Made by a program: the position numbers and the translations under genes | Assembly (NCBI RefSeq): GCF_900100195.1 | Contig: NZ_FNES01000005.1 | Span: 62,001 to 126,000 of the forward strand | DNA length: 64,000 nt | Reading direction: 5' to 3' | Origin: Billgrantia gudaonensis | GTDB taxonomy: Bacteria; Pseudomonadota; Gammaproteobacteria; Pseudomonadales; Halomonadaceae | Part shown: positions 45,482 through 55,519 of the stretch, piece after piece | Position numbering within the stretch: the stretch's first letter is position 1 | How the letters are laid out: each line of letters begins with the position of its first letter | The notes under the pieces: generated by a model | Database searches by the model: none | Seen by the model: only the letters and a program-made list of their open reading frames with translations | Told to the model about the DNA's origin: nothing

Positions 45482-47404
45482 CTACTGCGACTTGCGCACG
45501 CGCAGGTACCACTCGGAGAGCAGGCGGACCTGCTTCTCGGTATAGCCACGCTCCTTCATGCGTGCCACGAAGTCCTCGTGCTTCTTCTGGTCGGCCGAGG
45601 ACGCCTTGGCGTTGAAGGAGATCACCGGCAGCAGCTCCTCGGTGTTGGCGAACATCTTGTGCTCGATCACTCCGCGCAGCTTTTCGTAGGACTGCCAGCT
45701 CGGATTCATGCCGTTGTTCTGGGCACGTGCCCGCAACACGAAATTGACCACCTCGTGGCGGAAATCCTTGGGATTGGAGATGCCGGCGGGCTTCTCGATC
45801 TTTTCGAGCTCCTCGTTCAAGGCCTGGCGGTCGAGGAATTCGCCGGTCTCGGGGTCGCGATACTCCTGATCCTGGATCCAGAAATCCGCGTAGGTGACGT
45901 AGCGGTCGAAGATGTTCTGGCCGTACTCGGAGTAGGACTCGAGATAGGCCGTCTGGATCTCCTTGCCGATGAAGTCCACGTAGCGCGGCGCCAGGAACTC
46001 CTTGATGAAGCGCAGGTAGCGCTCGAAGGTCTCGCGCGGCAGCTGCTCCTGCTCGAGGCGCTGCTCGAGCACGTAGAGCAGATGCACCGGGTTGGCCGCC
46101 ACCTCGTGATTGTCGAAGTTGAACACCTTGGAGAGGATCTTGAAGGCGAAGCGGGTCGAGAGCCCATCCATGCCTTCGTCCACGCCGGCGGCATCGCGAT
46201 ATTCCTGGATCGACTTGGCCTTGGGATCGGTATCCTTGAGATTCTCGCCGTCATACACGCGCATCTTGGAGTAGATGCTCGAGTTCTCCGGTTCCTTGAG
46301 CCGCGAGAGCACCGAGAACTGTGCCAGCATCCGCAGCGTATCCGGCGCACAGGGCGCCTCGGAGAGCGAGGAGTGCTCGAGCAGCTTCCGGTAGATGTTG
46401 ATCTCCTCGGTCACCCGCAAGCAGTAGGGCACCTTGACGATGTAGACACGATCGAGGAATGCCTCGTTGTTACGGTTGTTGCGGAAGGTCTGCCACTCGC
46501 TCTCGTTGGAATGGGCGAGAATGATGCCATCGAAGGGAATGGCGCCCATGCCTTCGGTGGGGTTGTAGTTGCCCTCCTGGGTGGCAGTCAACAGCGGATG
46601 CAGCACCTTGATCGGCGCTTTGAACATCTCGATGAACTCCATCAGACCCTGGTTGGCCTTGCACAGGCCCCCGGAGAAGCTGTACGCATCCGGATCGTCC
46701 TGGGAATAGAGCTCGAGCTGACGAATGTCGACCTTGCCCACCAGCGACGAGATGTCCTGGTTGTTCTCGTCGCCCGGTTCTGTCTTGGAGATGGCGATCT
46801 GATTGAGCCGCGAGGGATAGAGGCGCACCACGCGGAACTGCGAGATGTCACCGCCGTACTCCTTGAGCCGTTTGGCGGCCCAGGGCGACATCACGCTCTT
46901 CAATTGACGGCGGGGGATGCCGTACTCCTTCTCCAGCAGCTCGCCGTCCTCTTCCGGCGAAAACAGCCCCAGCGGCGACTCGTAGACCGGCGAGCCCTTG
47001 ATGGCGTAGAAGGGCACGCGCTCCATCAGCAGCTTGAGTCGCTCGGCCAGCGACGACTTGCCGCCACCCACCGGTCCCAGCAGGTAGAGGATCTGCTTGC
47101 GCTCTTCCAACCCCTGGGCGGAATGGCGGAAGTAGGCGACGATCTGTTCGATCGCCTCCTCCATGCCGTAGAACTCGGAGAACGCCGGATAGCGGCGGAT
47201 CACCTTGTTGGAGAAGATCCTCGAGAGCCGCGAATCCTTGGCCGTATCGATCACCTCGGGCTCGCCGATGGCCTCGAGCATGCGCTCGGCGGCACTGGCG
47301 TAGACCATGGGGTCCTCGCGACACAGCTCCAGGTACTCCTGCAGGGTCATCTCTTCCTGCTGGACACGCTCGAAGCGATTCTGCACATGATCGAAGATGC
47401 TCAT
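45482..47404 (-). CDS. prkA: PrkA/YeaG serine protein kinase
   Basis: A 640-residue kinase/AAA-like protein. N-terminal: [28 protein letters not shown]-loop [19 protein letters not shown] near 105-122; [30 protein letters not shown]-terminal PrkA domain through [27 protein letters not shown] sits five bases before the ATG at 47404. In E. coli YeaG is stationary-phase induced and works with YeaH in persistent nitrogen starvation. First gene of the prkA-yeaH-spoVR run; the heptamer array separates it from yeaH. Confidence 0.96.
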   Translation of the reverse strand: MSIFDHVQNRFERVQQEEMTLQEYLELCREDPMVYASAAERMLEAIGEPEVIDTAKDSRLSRIFSNKVIRRYPAFSEFYGMEEAIEQIVAYFRHSAQGLEERKQILYLLGPVGGGKSSLAERLKLLMERVPFYAIKGSPVYESPLGLFSPEEDGELLEKEYGIPRRQLKSVMSPWAAKRLKEYGGDISQFRVVRLYPSRLNQIAISKTEPGDENNQDISSLVGKVDIRQLELYSQDDPDAYSFSGGLCKANQGLMEFIEMFKAPIKVLHPLLTATQEGNYNPTEGMGAIPFDGIILAHSNESEWQTFRNNRNNEAFLDRVYIVKVPYCLRVTEEINIYRKLLEHSSLSEAPCAPDTLRMLAQFSVLSRLKEPENSSIYSKMRVYDGENLKDTDPKAKSIQEYRDAAGVDEGMDGLSTRFAFKILSKVFNFDNHEVAANPVHLLYVLEQRLEQEQLPRETFERYLRFIKEFLAPRYVDFIGKEIQTAYLESYSEYGQNIFDRYVTYADFWIQDQEYRDPETGEFLDRQALNEELEKIEKPAGISNPKDFRHEVVNFVLRARAQNNGMNPSWQSYEKLRGVIEHKMFANTEELLPVISFNAKASSADQKKHEDFVARMKERGYTEKQVRLLSEWYLRVRKSQ

Positions 47405-47658
47405 CGAAGCCTCCTGTTTTCTCACCCTCGGACCCTCAAGATGAGCGCCCCGGGTTGTCCATCAGCCTAGACAGCTTTGCGGAGTCATGTGATCCGCGCC
47501 GAGTCAACGCTGTAGACACTACTCATGAGAACGCAGGGAAAGCGCAGGGTTCGATGAGCGAAAGACGGGAGCAATAAACGCTGCAAGGACGCTTTACGCA
47601 TTGACGGCAGCTTCCGATGCCACTGCCGCCGGAACTCACGACGCCGATCGCTCGCCCG

Positions 47659-49668
47659 TTACAGCGCCGCCGCCACGCGCGTGCCCTGCTCGATGGCACG
47701 CTTGGCATCCAGTTCGGCCGCCTCGTCCGCACCGCCGATCAGGTGAGTTTCGATGCCACTGGCGGTCAGCGGCTCCAGCAGTTCGCGCACGGGCTCCTGA
47801 CCAGCACAGATCACCACGCTGTCCACCGCCAGGCAGCGCTCCTCTCCTTCGTGCCGGACATGCAGGCCGGCCTCGTCGATGAACAGGTACTCGCAACCCG
47901 CCAGCGTCTCCACATCACGATGCCTGAGCGAGGCGCGATGCACCCAGCCGGTGGTCTTGCCGAGCCCCTTGCCCGGCTTGGACGTCTTGCGCTGCAGGAG
48001 CGCGACCCGACGCGGCACCGCAGGTCGCTGCGGGGCGACGATGCCGCCGGGCTCGGCAACGCTGAGGTCGACCCCCCATTCGGCACACCAGGCCTCGCGA
48101 TCCAGCGCCGGGCTTCCGGCATGCGTCAGCAGCTCGGCCACGTCGAAACCGATGCCGCCTGCACCGATGATCGCCACGCGCGGCCCCACTCGCTCGGGGT
48201 GCTGGATGGCCGTTGGGTAGTCGAGCACGCAGGGATGACCGATACCCGGCAGGTCGAGCGCGCGCGGTCGCACTCCGGTGGCCAGCACCACGGCTTCGAA
48301 AGCCTGCAGGGTCTGGGCATCGACATCGGTACCCAGGCGCAGCACGACGCCGTGCTTGTCGAGCATCACGCGGAAGTAGCGCAGCGTCTCGGCGAACTCT
48401 TCCTTGCCGGGAATGCGGCGCGCCAGGTTGAATTGCCCACCCAGCTCAGCATTGCGTTCGAAGAGCGTCACCCGATGTCCGCGCCTCGCTGCGGTGACCG
48501 CCGCGGCCAGGCCGGCGGGCCCTCCGCCGACCACGGCAATCTCACGGGGCGCGTCGGCGGGCTCGACGATGATCTCCGTCTCGTGACACGCCTGGGGATT
48601 GACCAGACACGAGGTGAGCTTGCCCTGAAAGGTATGATCCAGGCAGGCCTGGTTGCAGGCGATGCAAGTATTGATCTCGTCGCCGCGCCCTTCAGCCGCC
48701 TTGCTCACCCAAGCCGGGTCGGCGAGGAAAGGGCGCGCCATGGAGACCATGTCGGCATGCCCCTCGGCGAGCACCCGTTCCGCCACCTCGGGCATGTTGA
48801 TGCGGTTGGTCGTGATCAGCGGCACGCTGAGCTCGGCCTTCATGCGTCGGGTCACCTCGGTGAAGGTGGCCCGCGGCACGCTGGTGACGATGGTCGGCAC
48901 CCGCGCCTCGTGCCAGCCGATGCCGGTGTTGATCAAGTCCGCTCCGGCGGCCTCGATGGCACGCCCCAGAGCCACCACCTCATCGAAGGTGCTGCCCTCC
49001 TCCACCAGATCGATCATCGACAGGCGAAAGATCAGCAGGAAGTCGTCTCCCACCGCCTGACGAATGCGCGACACGATCTCCACGGCAAACCGCATGCGGT
49101 TCTCGAACGTCCCACCCCAGCGGTCGGAACGCCGGTTGGTGCGCCGGCACAGGAACTGGTTGATCAGATAGCCCTCCGACCCCATCACCTCGACGCCGTC
49201 GTAACCGGCTTCACGCGCCAGAGTGGCGCAGCGCACGTAGTCGTCGATCTGCCGCTCAACCTCGTCGCCATCCAGTTCGCGCGGCACGAAGGGGTTGATC
49301 GGCGCCTGCAGCGGCGAGGGCGCCACCAGCTCCGGCGAATAGGCATAGCGCCCCGCATGCAGAATCTGCAGGCAGATGCGCCCTCCCTCCGCATGCACCG
49401 CCTCCACTACCTGGCGATGATCGGCCACCTGCATGGGATGCTCGAGCGTTGCCGCCCCTTGAAAGACCGCACCTTCGGAGTTGGGAGCGATGCCCCCCGT
49501 GACGATCAGGCCGACGCCATGGCGGGTTCGTTCGGCATAGAAGGTCGCCAGGCGGGCAAAGCCGTCCGGCGCTTCTTCCAGGTTAGTGTGCATCGAGCCC
49601 ATCAGCACCCGGTTGGGAAGCGTCAGATGGCCCACCTCGAGAGGGCGAAACAGATGCGGAAAATGCAC
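47659..49668 (-). CDS. fadH: FadH, NADPH-dependent 2,4-dienoyl-CoA reductase
   Basis: FadH reduces 2,4-dienoyl-CoA formed during oxidation of unsaturated fatty acids. The 669 residues combine an OYE-like TIM barrel binding FMN (catalytic Tyr167 in SEGYLINQF and His253 in GWHEAR), a [4Fe-4S] cluster with cysteines 335, 338, 342 and 354, and a C-terminal FAD/NADPH domain (VVGGGPAGLAAAVTAARRGH and AIIGAGGIGFDVAELL). The start is GTG at 49668 behind AGGAGG. No fad neighbours; it is a single-gene unit. Confidence 0.95.
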   Translation of the reverse strand: MHFPHLFRPLEVGHLTLPNRVLMGSMHTNLEEAPDGFARLATFYAERTRHGVGLIVTGGIAPNSEGAVFQGAATLEHPMQVADHRQVVEAVHAEGGRICLQILHAGRYAYSPELVAPSPLQAPINPFVPRELDGDEVERQIDDYVRCATLAREAGYDGVEVMGSEGYLINQFLCRRTNRRSDRWGGTFENRMRFAVEIVSRIRQAVGDDFLLIFRLSMIDLVEEGSTFDEVVALGRAIEAAGADLINTGIGWHEARVPTIVTSVPRATFTEVTRRMKAELSVPLITTNRINMPEVAERVLAEGHADMVSMARPFLADPAWVSKAAEGRGDEINTCIACNQACLDHTFQGKLTSCLVNPQACHETEIIVEPADAPREIAVVGGGPAGLAAAVTAARRGHRVTLFERNAELGGQFNLARRIPGKEEFAETLRYFRVMLDKHGVVLRLGTDVDAQTLQAFEAVVLATGVRPRALDLPGIGHPCVLDYPTAIQHPERVGPRVAIIGAGGIGFDVAELLTHAGSPALDREAWCAEWGVDLSVAEPGGIVAPQRPAVPRRVALLQRKTSKPGKGLGKTTGWVHRASLRHRDVETLAGCEYLFIDEAGLHVRHEGEERCLAVDSVVICAGQEPVRELLEPLTASGIETHLIGGADEAAELDAKRAIEQGTRVAAAL

Positions 49669-49863
49669 GTCGGAATCCTCCTGGTGTTTGCGCCGCGGCG
49701 CTGCCGCACCGCCATTTCAAACAACTGTATGATAGATGGCGAGGAAGCGCAAAACCATGCCGAACCGACACCTGGCCTGGCGCGACGCACTGCACGGGAC
49801 GTTCGGACGAAAGCGAGACGGGGAAGAATGACAGCGAGGCGTGGGCGATCGCCCACGAACGAA

Positions 49864-49889
49864 GACCCCGAGCCGCTGGGCTCGGGGTC
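49864..49889 (-). terminator. Terminator of the Val/Asp tRNA operon
   Basis: A perfect 11-base-pair stem (GACCCCGAGCC with GGCTCGGGGTC) around a four-base loop, 11 bases after the last tRNA and followed on the minus strand by TTCGTTCG. The stem is very stable though the U-run is poor. Confidence 0.7.
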
Positions 49890-49900
49890 GAAATTCGCGA

Positions 49901-49977
49901 TGGCGGACCGGACGGGACTCGAACCCGCGACCTCCGGCGTGACAGGCCGGCATTCTAACCGACTGAACTACCGGTCC
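49901..49977 (-). tRNA. tRNA-Asp(GTC), copy 2
   Basis: Seventy-seven bases with encoded CCA: acceptor GGACCGG/CCGGTCC, anticodon loop CTGTCAC (GTC), T-arm GGGTTCGAGTCCC. Identical to the copy at 50084-50160. Last gene of the four-tRNA operon. Confidence 0.96.
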
Positions 49978-49980
49978 GCA

Positions 49981-50057
49981 TGGTGGGTGATACCGGACTC
50001 GAACCAGTGACCCCCAGCATGTGAGGCTGGTGCTCTAACCAACTGAGCTAATCACCC
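49981..50057 (-). tRNA. tRNA-Val(CAC)
   Basis: Seventy-seven bases with encoded CCA, acceptor GGGTGAT/ATCACCC, anticodon loop CTCACAT giving CAC, which reads GUG. Only three bases separate it from the following tRNA-Asp. A CAC isoacceptor supplements the TAC tRNA in the same operon, useful where GUG is common. Confidence 0.93.
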
Positions 50058-50083
50058 ACGATTACCGCTTGTCGTCGCTGCCG

Positions 50084-50160
50084 TGGCGGACCGGACGGGA
50101 CTCGAACCCGCGACCTCCGGCGTGACAGGCCGGCATTCTAACCGACTGAACTACCGGTCC
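50084..50160 (-). tRNA. tRNA-Asp(GTC), copy 1
   Basis: Seventy-seven bases with encoded CCA, identical to the copy at 49901-49977, second gene in transcription order. Confidence 0.96.
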
Positions 50161-50201
50161 GCAGCATGCTTCCACGTGATCGACAACGCCTCAGGCGATG
50201 A

Positions 50202-50277
50202 TGGTGGGTGGTACAGGGTTCGAACCTGTGACCCCCAGCTTGTAAGGCTGGTGCTCTCCCAACTGAGCTAACCACCC
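50202..50277 (-). tRNA. tRNA-Val(TAC)
   Basis: Seventy-six bases with encoded CCA, acceptor GGGTGGT/ACCACCC, anticodon loop CTTACAA (TAC). First gene of the operon, 18 bases after the -10 element. Confidence 0.95.
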
Positions 50278-50294
50278 CGGACACGTGGCGCTGC

Positions 50295-50322
50295 ATTCTA
50301 CAGGCCCCCGGCCGCTTGTCAA
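50295..50322 (-). promoter_or_regulatory. Strong sigma-70 promoter of the Val/Asp tRNA operon
   Basis: A perfect -35 TTGACA (50322-50317), 16-base spacer, -10 TAGAAT (50300-50295) on the minus strand, with a GC-rich discriminator. Close to consensus, as expected for stable RNA. Confidence 0.8.
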
Positions 50323-50715
50323 CGCCTTTCCACCCTTGGCAATACTGCCGGCTCCGCATCGCCGGCCCCGCTCCCCTGGAGATGACGAACCGGGCACGAC
50401 GGGCAATGAAAAACTGCCACTCGCCGCCCGCCCGCCTGTGGCGCAATGTCGCACCCCGGTTGGAGCACTCCATCACCGGCCAGCACCGGAGGATGCAGCA
50501 ATGTCCCGCAAACCGGGACTCCGGCCTTGCCTAGTGACCAAAAACTCGACGCACGTCAAAGTCTCGGCACGGTTTTTCCCTTGGACCGTGTTTCGGTGGA
50601 CAAGTCGGCTGCGCTAGAATTCGCTCTGTTTTGACCTGCATTACCCTACCGGGGGCGTCGACTGCGGCACTCTGCCGCGGGCGGCTCTCGTTACCGCGTT
50701 CGATGGGAATCTGAC
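50323..50715 (+). other. Upstream region of the cco operon
   Basis: Nearly 400 bases without a convincing gene. It holds a candidate Anr/Fnr site (50546-50559), a -10-like TAGAAT near 50615 without a partner, and a six-base-pair hairpin GCGGCA-CTC-TGCCGC (50664-50678) about 38 bases before ccoN. The promoter of the cbb3 operon should be here. Confidence 0.5.
50546..50559 (+). promoter_or_regulatory. Possible Anr/Fnr box upstream of ccoN
   Basis: TCGAC-GCAC-GTCAA matches the TTGAT-N4-ATCAA consensus at seven of ten positions and keeps dyad symmetry; Pseudomonas Anr tolerates C/G at the inner positions. It is 157 bases before ccoN. An fnr-type gene at the end of the same cluster makes this worth noting, but the match is weak. 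Confidence 0.3.
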
Positions 50716-52140
50716 ATGAGCACAGCATTAGAGCACCCGACCTACAACTACAAGGTAGTTCGGCAGTTCGCGATCATGACAGTGGTGTGGGGCATCGTTG
50801 GCATGCTCCTCGGTGTCATCCTTGCCGCACAGCTGGTATGGCCGCAACTCAATCTCGACCTACCTTGGACCAGCTTCGGTCGCTTGCGTCCGTTGCACAC
50901 CAATGCCGTCATCTTCGCCTTCGGCGGCTCGGCCCTCTTCGCCACCTCGTATTACGTCGTACAGCGCACCTGCCAGACGCGCCTGTTCGCCGACAAGCTG
51001 GCGGCCTTCACTTTCTGGGGCTGGCAAGCCGTCATCCTCTCGGCGGTCGTCACCCTGCCGCTCGGCTACACGACCACCAAGGAGTACGCCGAGCTGGAGT
51101 GGCCGATCAACATCCTGATCGCCGTGGTCTGGGTCAGCTATGCCATCGTCTTCCTGGGCACCATCAAGCTGCGTCGAACTTCCCATATCTACGTGGCCAA
51201 CTGGTTCTTCGCCGCCTTCATCCTCACGGTGGCCGTACTGCACATCGTCAACAACCTCTCCATTCCGGTCACCGCGTTCTATTCGACATCGATTTACGCC
51301 GGCACCATCGATGCCATGGTGCAGTGGTGGTACGGGCACAATGCGGTGGGCTTCTTCCTGACCGCCGGCTTCCTGGGGATGATGTACTATTTCGTGCCCA
51401 AGCAGGCCGAGCGTCCGGTCTACTCCTACCGTCTGTCCATCGTGCACTTCTGGGCGCTGATCATGGTCTACATGTGGGCCGGTCCGCACCACTTGCACTA
51501 CACTGCCCTGCCCGACTGGGCGCAGTCTCTGGGCATGATCATGTCGATCATCCTTCTGGCCCCCTCCTGGGGCGGCATGATCAACGGCATGATGACCCTC
51601 TCCGGCGCCTGGCATAAGCTGCGCACCGACCCCACCCTGCGCTTCCTGGTGGTCGCCCTGTCGTTCTACGGCATGTCCACCTTCGAGGGCCCGATGATGG
51701 CGGTGAAGACCGTCAACGCGCTCTCCCACTACACCGACTGGACCATCGGCCACGTGCACGCCGGCGCTCTGGGCTGGGTAGCGATGATCACCATCGGCTC
51801 CATGTACCACCTGATCCCGCGCCTGTTCGGTCGCACCGAAATGCATTCGGTGGGCCTGATTGCCGTGCACTTCTGGCTCGCCACCATCGGCACCGTGCTC
51901 TACATCGCTTCCATGTGGGTCAACGGCATTCTGCAGGGTCTGATGTGGCGCGCCATCAACCCCGACGGGACGCTGATGTACACCTTCATCGAGGCGGTCG
52001 AGGCCAGCGGCCCCGGCTACATCGTGCGCCTGGTCGGCGGCCTCTTCTGGGTCGTGGGCATGCTGATCATGGCCTACAACGTCTTCATGACGGTCAAGCG
52101 CAGCGAAGCCGCGCGTCAGCCGATTCCGCAGACCGCCTGA
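50716..52140 (+). CDS. ccoN: CcoN, cbb3 cytochrome c oxidase catalytic subunit I
   Basis: The 474-residue polytopic subunit carries haem b, the haem b3-CuB centre and about 12 membrane segments. Haem/copper histidines are visible in [39 protein letters not shown] (with the Tyr of the C-type oxidases), [16 protein letters not shown] and [17 protein letters not shown]. cbb3 oxidases have high oxygen affinity and pump protons under microaerobic conditions. First gene of ccoNOQP. Confidence 0.97.
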   Translation: MSTALEHPTYNYKVVRQFAIMTVVWGIVGMLLGVILAAQLVWPQLNLDLPWTSFGRLRPLHTNAVIFAFGGSALFATSYYVVQRTCQTRLFADKLAAFTFWGWQAVILSAVVTLPLGYTTTKEYAELEWPINILIAVVWVSYAIVFLGTIKLRRTSHIYVANWFFAAFILTVAVLHIVNNLSIPVTAFYSTSIYAGTIDAMVQWWYGHNAVGFFLTAGFLGMMYYFVPKQAERPVYSYRLSIVHFWALIMVYMWAGPHHLHYTALPDWAQSLGMIMSIILLAPSWGGMINGMMTLSGAWHKLRTDPTLRFLVVALSFYGMSTFEGPMMAVKTVNALSHYTDWTIGHVHAGALGWVAMITIGSMYHLIPRLFGRTEMHSVGLIAVHFWLATIGTVLYIASMWVNGILQGLMWRAINPDGTLMYTFIEAVEASGPGYIVRLVGGLFWVVGMLIMAYNVFMTVKRSEAARQPIPQTA

Positions 52141-52162
52141 ACAACCGGGGATACCAAGACCA

Positions 52163-52771
52163 ATGAGACACGAGATCGTCGAAAAGAACGTGGGCCTGCT
52201 GGCCGTGCTGATCCTGGTGGTGATCAGCTTCGGCGGCCTGGCCGAGATCGTGCCGCTGTTCTTCCAGAAACAGACCACGGAACCGGTCGACGGCCTGCGC
52301 CCGCTCTCCGCTCTGGAACTGGAAGGCCGCGACATCTATCGCCGGGAAGGTTGCGTCGGCTGTCATTCGCAGATGATTCGCCCCTTCCGCGCCGAAACTG
52401 AGCGCTACGGCCACTACAGCGTGGCCGGGGAGTTCATCTACGACTTCAACTTCCTGTGGGGCTCCAAGCGCACCGGCCCCGACCTCGCCCGGGTGGGTGG
52501 ACGCTACAGCGACGACTGGCACCGTGCCCACATGTACAACCCCCGCGACGTGGTGCCGGAATCGATCATGCCCGCCTACCCCTGGCTGTTCGAGAACACG
52601 CTGGACGGTGAAGACACGCCCAAGAAGATGCGCACCCTGCGTGCCCTTGGCGTGCCCTACACCGACGAGCAGATCGAGAACGCCACCAGCGAGGTGCGCG
52701 GCGAGCAGGAGATCACAGCGCTGATCGCCTATCTGCAACAACTGGGTACCGTGCTCGAGGGCACACGTTGA
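52163..52771 (+). CDS. ccoO: CcoO, cbb3 oxidase monohaem cytochrome c subunit
   Basis: A 202-residue membrane-anchored cytochrome c: one N-terminal helix ([25 protein letters not shown]), a c-type haem site CVGCHS at about 64-68, and [43 protein letters not shown] as the diagnostic CcoO region with the axial methionine. It follows ccoN by 22 bases. Confidence 0.96.
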   Translation: MRHEIVEKNVGLLAVLILVVISFGGLAEIVPLFFQKQTTEPVDGLRPLSALELEGRDIYRREGCVGCHSQMIRPFRAETERYGHYSVAGEFIYDFNFLWGSKRTGPDLARVGGRYSDDWHRAHMYNPRDVVPESIMPAYPWLFENTLDGEDTPKKMRTLRALGVPYTDEQIENATSEVRGEQEITALIAYLQQLGTVLEGTR

Positions 52772-52773
52772 TC

Positions 52774-53022
52774 ATGGATACCGGAACCTTTCGCGGCATC
52801 ATCACCGGCCTGCTGATACTCGCCTTCCTGGGCATCACCGCCTGGGCCTATTCGCGGCGACGCAAGCCGGATTTCGACGAAGCGGCCAACCTGCCCTTCG
52901 CCGATGAAGATGACACCCACGACCGTGACCACCGCCCCGCGACTCGTCACGACGAGACATCGTACGAGGCCGGTTCCCGACCCGCCGATTCCCGCCAAGA
53001 CAGGGGAGACAGGAACGCATGA
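52774..53022 (+). CDS. ccoQ: CcoQ, small cbb3 oxidase subunit
   Basis: An 82-residue single-helix protein: DTGTFRGIITGLLILAFLGITAWAYSRRRKPDFDEAANLPFADEDD is the FixQ/CcoQ core, followed by a hydrophilic tail rich in Asp, Arg and His that is longer than usual (typical CcoQ is 50-60 residues). It stabilises the CcoP-CcoN-CcoO complex in other species. The ATG at 52774 directly follows the ccoO stop; a TTG six bases upstream is less likely. ccoP begins at its stop (ATGA). Confidence 0.88.
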   Translation: MDTGTFRGIITGLLILAFLGITAWAYSRRRKPDFDEAANLPFADEDDTHDRDHRPATRHDETSYEAGSRPADSRQDRGDRNA

Positions 53023-53948
53023 ACAATCTTTGGGACGACTCCCTTTCCGGGTTCTGGAGCGCCTGGATCATCGTCATCACGCTAGGCTCGCTGGTGTTCG
53101 CCTTCTGGCTGCTGTACGCCAACCGCAAGACCGACAAGACGCCGGACGCCGAAGGCAACGTCGAGACCACGGGCCACGCCGCCGATGGCATCGAGGAGTA
53201 CGACAATCCGCTGCCACGCTGGTGGCTGCAGCTCTACATTGGCACCATCGTCTTTTCGCTGGGCTATCTGCTGCTCTATCCGGGGCTTGGCAACTTCGCC
53301 GGCCTGCTGGGCTGGACCCAGGAAGGCCAATGGGAAGAAGAAGTGGCGCGTGCCGAGGAACGCTTCACGCCGATCTTCGCCCAGTATCAGGAAGTGCCGA
53401 TTCCCGAGCTGGCGCAGGATGACGAGGCGATGCAGGTGGCCGAGCGCATCTACCAGAACAACTGTGCGGTGTGTCACGGCGCCAATGCCGAAGGCGGCTA
53501 CGGCTTCCCCAACCTCACCGACGACGATTGGCTCTACGGTGGCGAGCCGGAGCAGATCGTGACCAGCCTGGAGCAGGGACGCAATGGCCTGATGCCCTCC
53601 TGGCAGCAGCTCGGCGCGGAGAACATCGAGAACGTGACCCAGTTCGTGCTCTCGCTCTCCGGTCTGGAGCACGACGCCGAACGAGCCGAGCAGGGCGCCT
53701 CGACCTACGCTTCCGTGTGCACCGCCTGCCACGGACCCGAAGGCACCGGCAACCAGGGGTTGGGTGCACCGAACCTGACCAACGACACCTGGCTCTACCA
53801 GGCGCCGGGGCAGAGCGTCGCCGACTCGATCCGCCAGACCCTGCGTAACGGTCGCAACGGCCACATGCCGGCCCAGGAAGCCTACATCGGCGAAGAGCGC
53901 GTCCATCTGGTCGCTGCCTACGTCTACAGCCTGAGCCAGGAAGACTGA
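53019..53948 (+). CDS. ccoP: CcoP, cbb3 oxidase dihaem cytochrome c subunit
   Basis: A 309-residue dihaem cytochrome c anchored by two N-terminal helices (WIIVITLGSLVFAFWLLYA and LYIGTIVFSLGYLLLYPG), which is the two-TM form seen in Pseudomonas-type CcoP. Haem sites are CAVCHG (149-153) and CTACHG (234-238). IEEYDNPLPRWW between the helices is a family hallmark. It passes electrons from soluble cytochromes to CcoO. Confidence 0.96.
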   Translation: MNNLWDDSLSGFWSAWIIVITLGSLVFAFWLLYANRKTDKTPDAEGNVETTGHAADGIEEYDNPLPRWWLQLYIGTIVFSLGYLLLYPGLGNFAGLLGWTQEGQWEEEVARAEERFTPIFAQYQEVPIPELAQDDEAMQVAERIYQNNCAVCHGANAEGGYGFPNLTDDDWLYGGEPEQIVTSLEQGRNGLMPSWQQLGAENIENVTQFVLSLSGLEHDAERAEQGASTYASVCTACHGPEGTGNQGLGAPNLTNDTWLYQAPGQSVADSIRQTLRNGRNGHMPAQEAYIGEERVHLVAAYVYSLSQED

Positions 53949-54064
53949 GCCCGACACGGCAGGGTGCGGCCTCCCGTCGCACTCTGCCGATCCCCGTGCC
54001 CGCCCCGGTACAATGAGGCGACCATCATCGCTTGCCTAACCCAGGCTCCCGCCGCGAGTTCGCC

Positions 54065-55519
54065 ATGAGAGACGAGATCCCGACCCGAGACGTGACCCCG
54101 GACCCCGTGGGCCACTTCGCGCCGCGTGGCAAAACGCCACACCACGCCAACCAGCAGGAGATGTACGCCCGGCGTCGCCACATCTACGTGCGCGAGATCA
54201 AGGGCGTCTTCCAGCGCCTCCGCCGCAGCGCCAACTGGCTGCTGATGCTGGCCTTCTTCGGGCTGCCCTGGGTGCAGTGGGGCGACCGGCCGCTGATCTG
54301 GTTCGATCTTCCCTCACGGGAGTTCCATCTCTTCGCCGCGACCTTCTATCCGCAGGAGTTCATGCTGCTGTCGTGGCTGCTGATCATCTGTGCTTTCGGG
54401 CTCTTCTTCATCACCGTCTTCGCCGGGCGCGTATGGTGCGGCTATACCTGCCCGCAAAGCGTTTGGACCTTCCTGTTCATCTGGGTGGAACATCGCCTGG
54501 AAGGCCCGCGCAATCGCCGCATCAAGCTCGACCGCGCCGCCATGGATGCCGAAAAAGCGTGGCGCAAGACCGGCAAGCACATCATCTGGCTGGCCATTGC
54601 CGCCGCTACCGGCATCACTTTCGTCGGCTACTTCACGCCGATTCGGCAACTGGTCGTGGAACTGCCCACATTGTCCGCCCACGGCTGGTCCTACTTCTGG
54701 GTCGGGTTCTTCACCGTATTCACCTACCTCAATGCCGGCTGGCTGCGTGAGCAAGTGTGCATCTACATGTGCCCCTATGCGCGCTTCCAGTCCGTGATGT
54801 TCGACGCCGACACCCTAATCGTCTCCTACGATGCAGCGCGCGGCGAGCCCCGCGGCCCCCGCAAGCGCAGCCTCGGCCATGAAGACGCACGAGCCGCAGG
54901 GCACGGCGACTGCATCGACTGCGATCTATGCGTGCAGGTCTGTCCCACCGGTATCGACATCCGCGACGGCCTGCAGTACGAATGCATCACCTGTGCCGCC
55001 TGCATCGACGCCTGCGACAGCGTCATGGACAAGATGGGCTATCCGCGCGGGCTGATTCGCTACACCACCGAGAACGCCCTGGAGGGCAAGAAGTCCCATA
55101 TCCTGCGGCCGCGTCTGCTCGGCTACCTGGCGGCTCTGGTCGTGATGATCGGGCTGTTCGCCTGGGCGGTGAGCGACCGCAGTCTGGTAGGCATCGACGT
55201 CGAGCGCGAACGCGGCCAGCTCTACCAGATGACGCGCGAAGGGCGAATCAGCAACGTCTACACTCTCAGGGTGCGCAATCTCGACCGTGTGGCACACGAC
55301 TACCGCCTCTCCGTCAGCGGACTGCCGGGACTGACCCTCGACACCGACACGCTTCGCGTGCCCGGCGGGGAGTCGCGCCTGGAAGTGATCGAGGTCACCG
55401 CCGCACCCGAGGTGATCGAACAGCCCAGCCACGCCATACAGCTACGACTGCAGTCGCTGCAGAATGACGACATTTCCCTGACGCATGAGATCCGCTTCCT
55501 GGGAGACGCCCGGAGATGA
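54065..55519 (+). CDS. ccoG: CcoG (RdxA/FixG), membrane iron-sulfur copper-reductase factor
   Basis: A 484-residue polyferredoxin-like membrane protein. Membrane segments surround FAGRVWCGYTCPQSVWTFLF and VCIYMCPYARFQS; two [4Fe-4S] motifs follow, CIDCDLCVQVCPTGIDI and CITCAACIDACDSV; the C-terminal periplasmic immunoglobulin-like domain runs from about 390. CcoG has been reported to reduce Cu(II) to Cu(I) during cbb3 assembly. ATG at 54065; a TTG 33 bases upstream is an unlikely alternative. First gene of ccoGHIS. Confidence 0.95.
   Translation: MRDEIPTRDVTPDPVGHFAPRGKTPHHANQQEMYARRRHIYVREIKGVFQRLRRSANWLLMLAFFGLPWVQWGDRPLIWFDLPSREFHLFAATFYPQEFMLLSWLLIICAFGLFFITVFAGRVWCGYTCPQSVWTFLFIWVEHRLEGPRNRRIKLDRAAMDAEKAWRKTGKHIIWLAIAAATGITFVGYFTPIRQLVVELPTLSAHGWSYFWVGFFTVFTYLNAGWLREQVCIYMCPYARFQSVMFDADTLIVSYDAARGEPRGPRKRSLGHEDARAAGHGDCIDCDLCVQVCPTGIDIRDGLQYECITCAACIDACDSVMDKMGYPRGLIRYTTENALEGKKSHILRPRLLGYLAALVVMIGLFAWAVSDRSLVGIDVERERGQLYQMTREGRISNVYTLRVRNLDRVAHDYRLSVSGLPGLTLDTDTLRVPGGESRLEVIEVTAAPEVIEQPSHAIQLRLQSLQNDDISLTHEIRFLGDARR

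Noticed and set aside
47617..50010. Very long open frame on the plus strand opposite fadH (also similar ones at 38058-40244 and 26065-28083 opposite rnr and mrpAB)
   Set aside because: High GC leaves antisense frames open; translations are Gln/His/Arg-rich without family motifs and run opposite strongly conserved genes.
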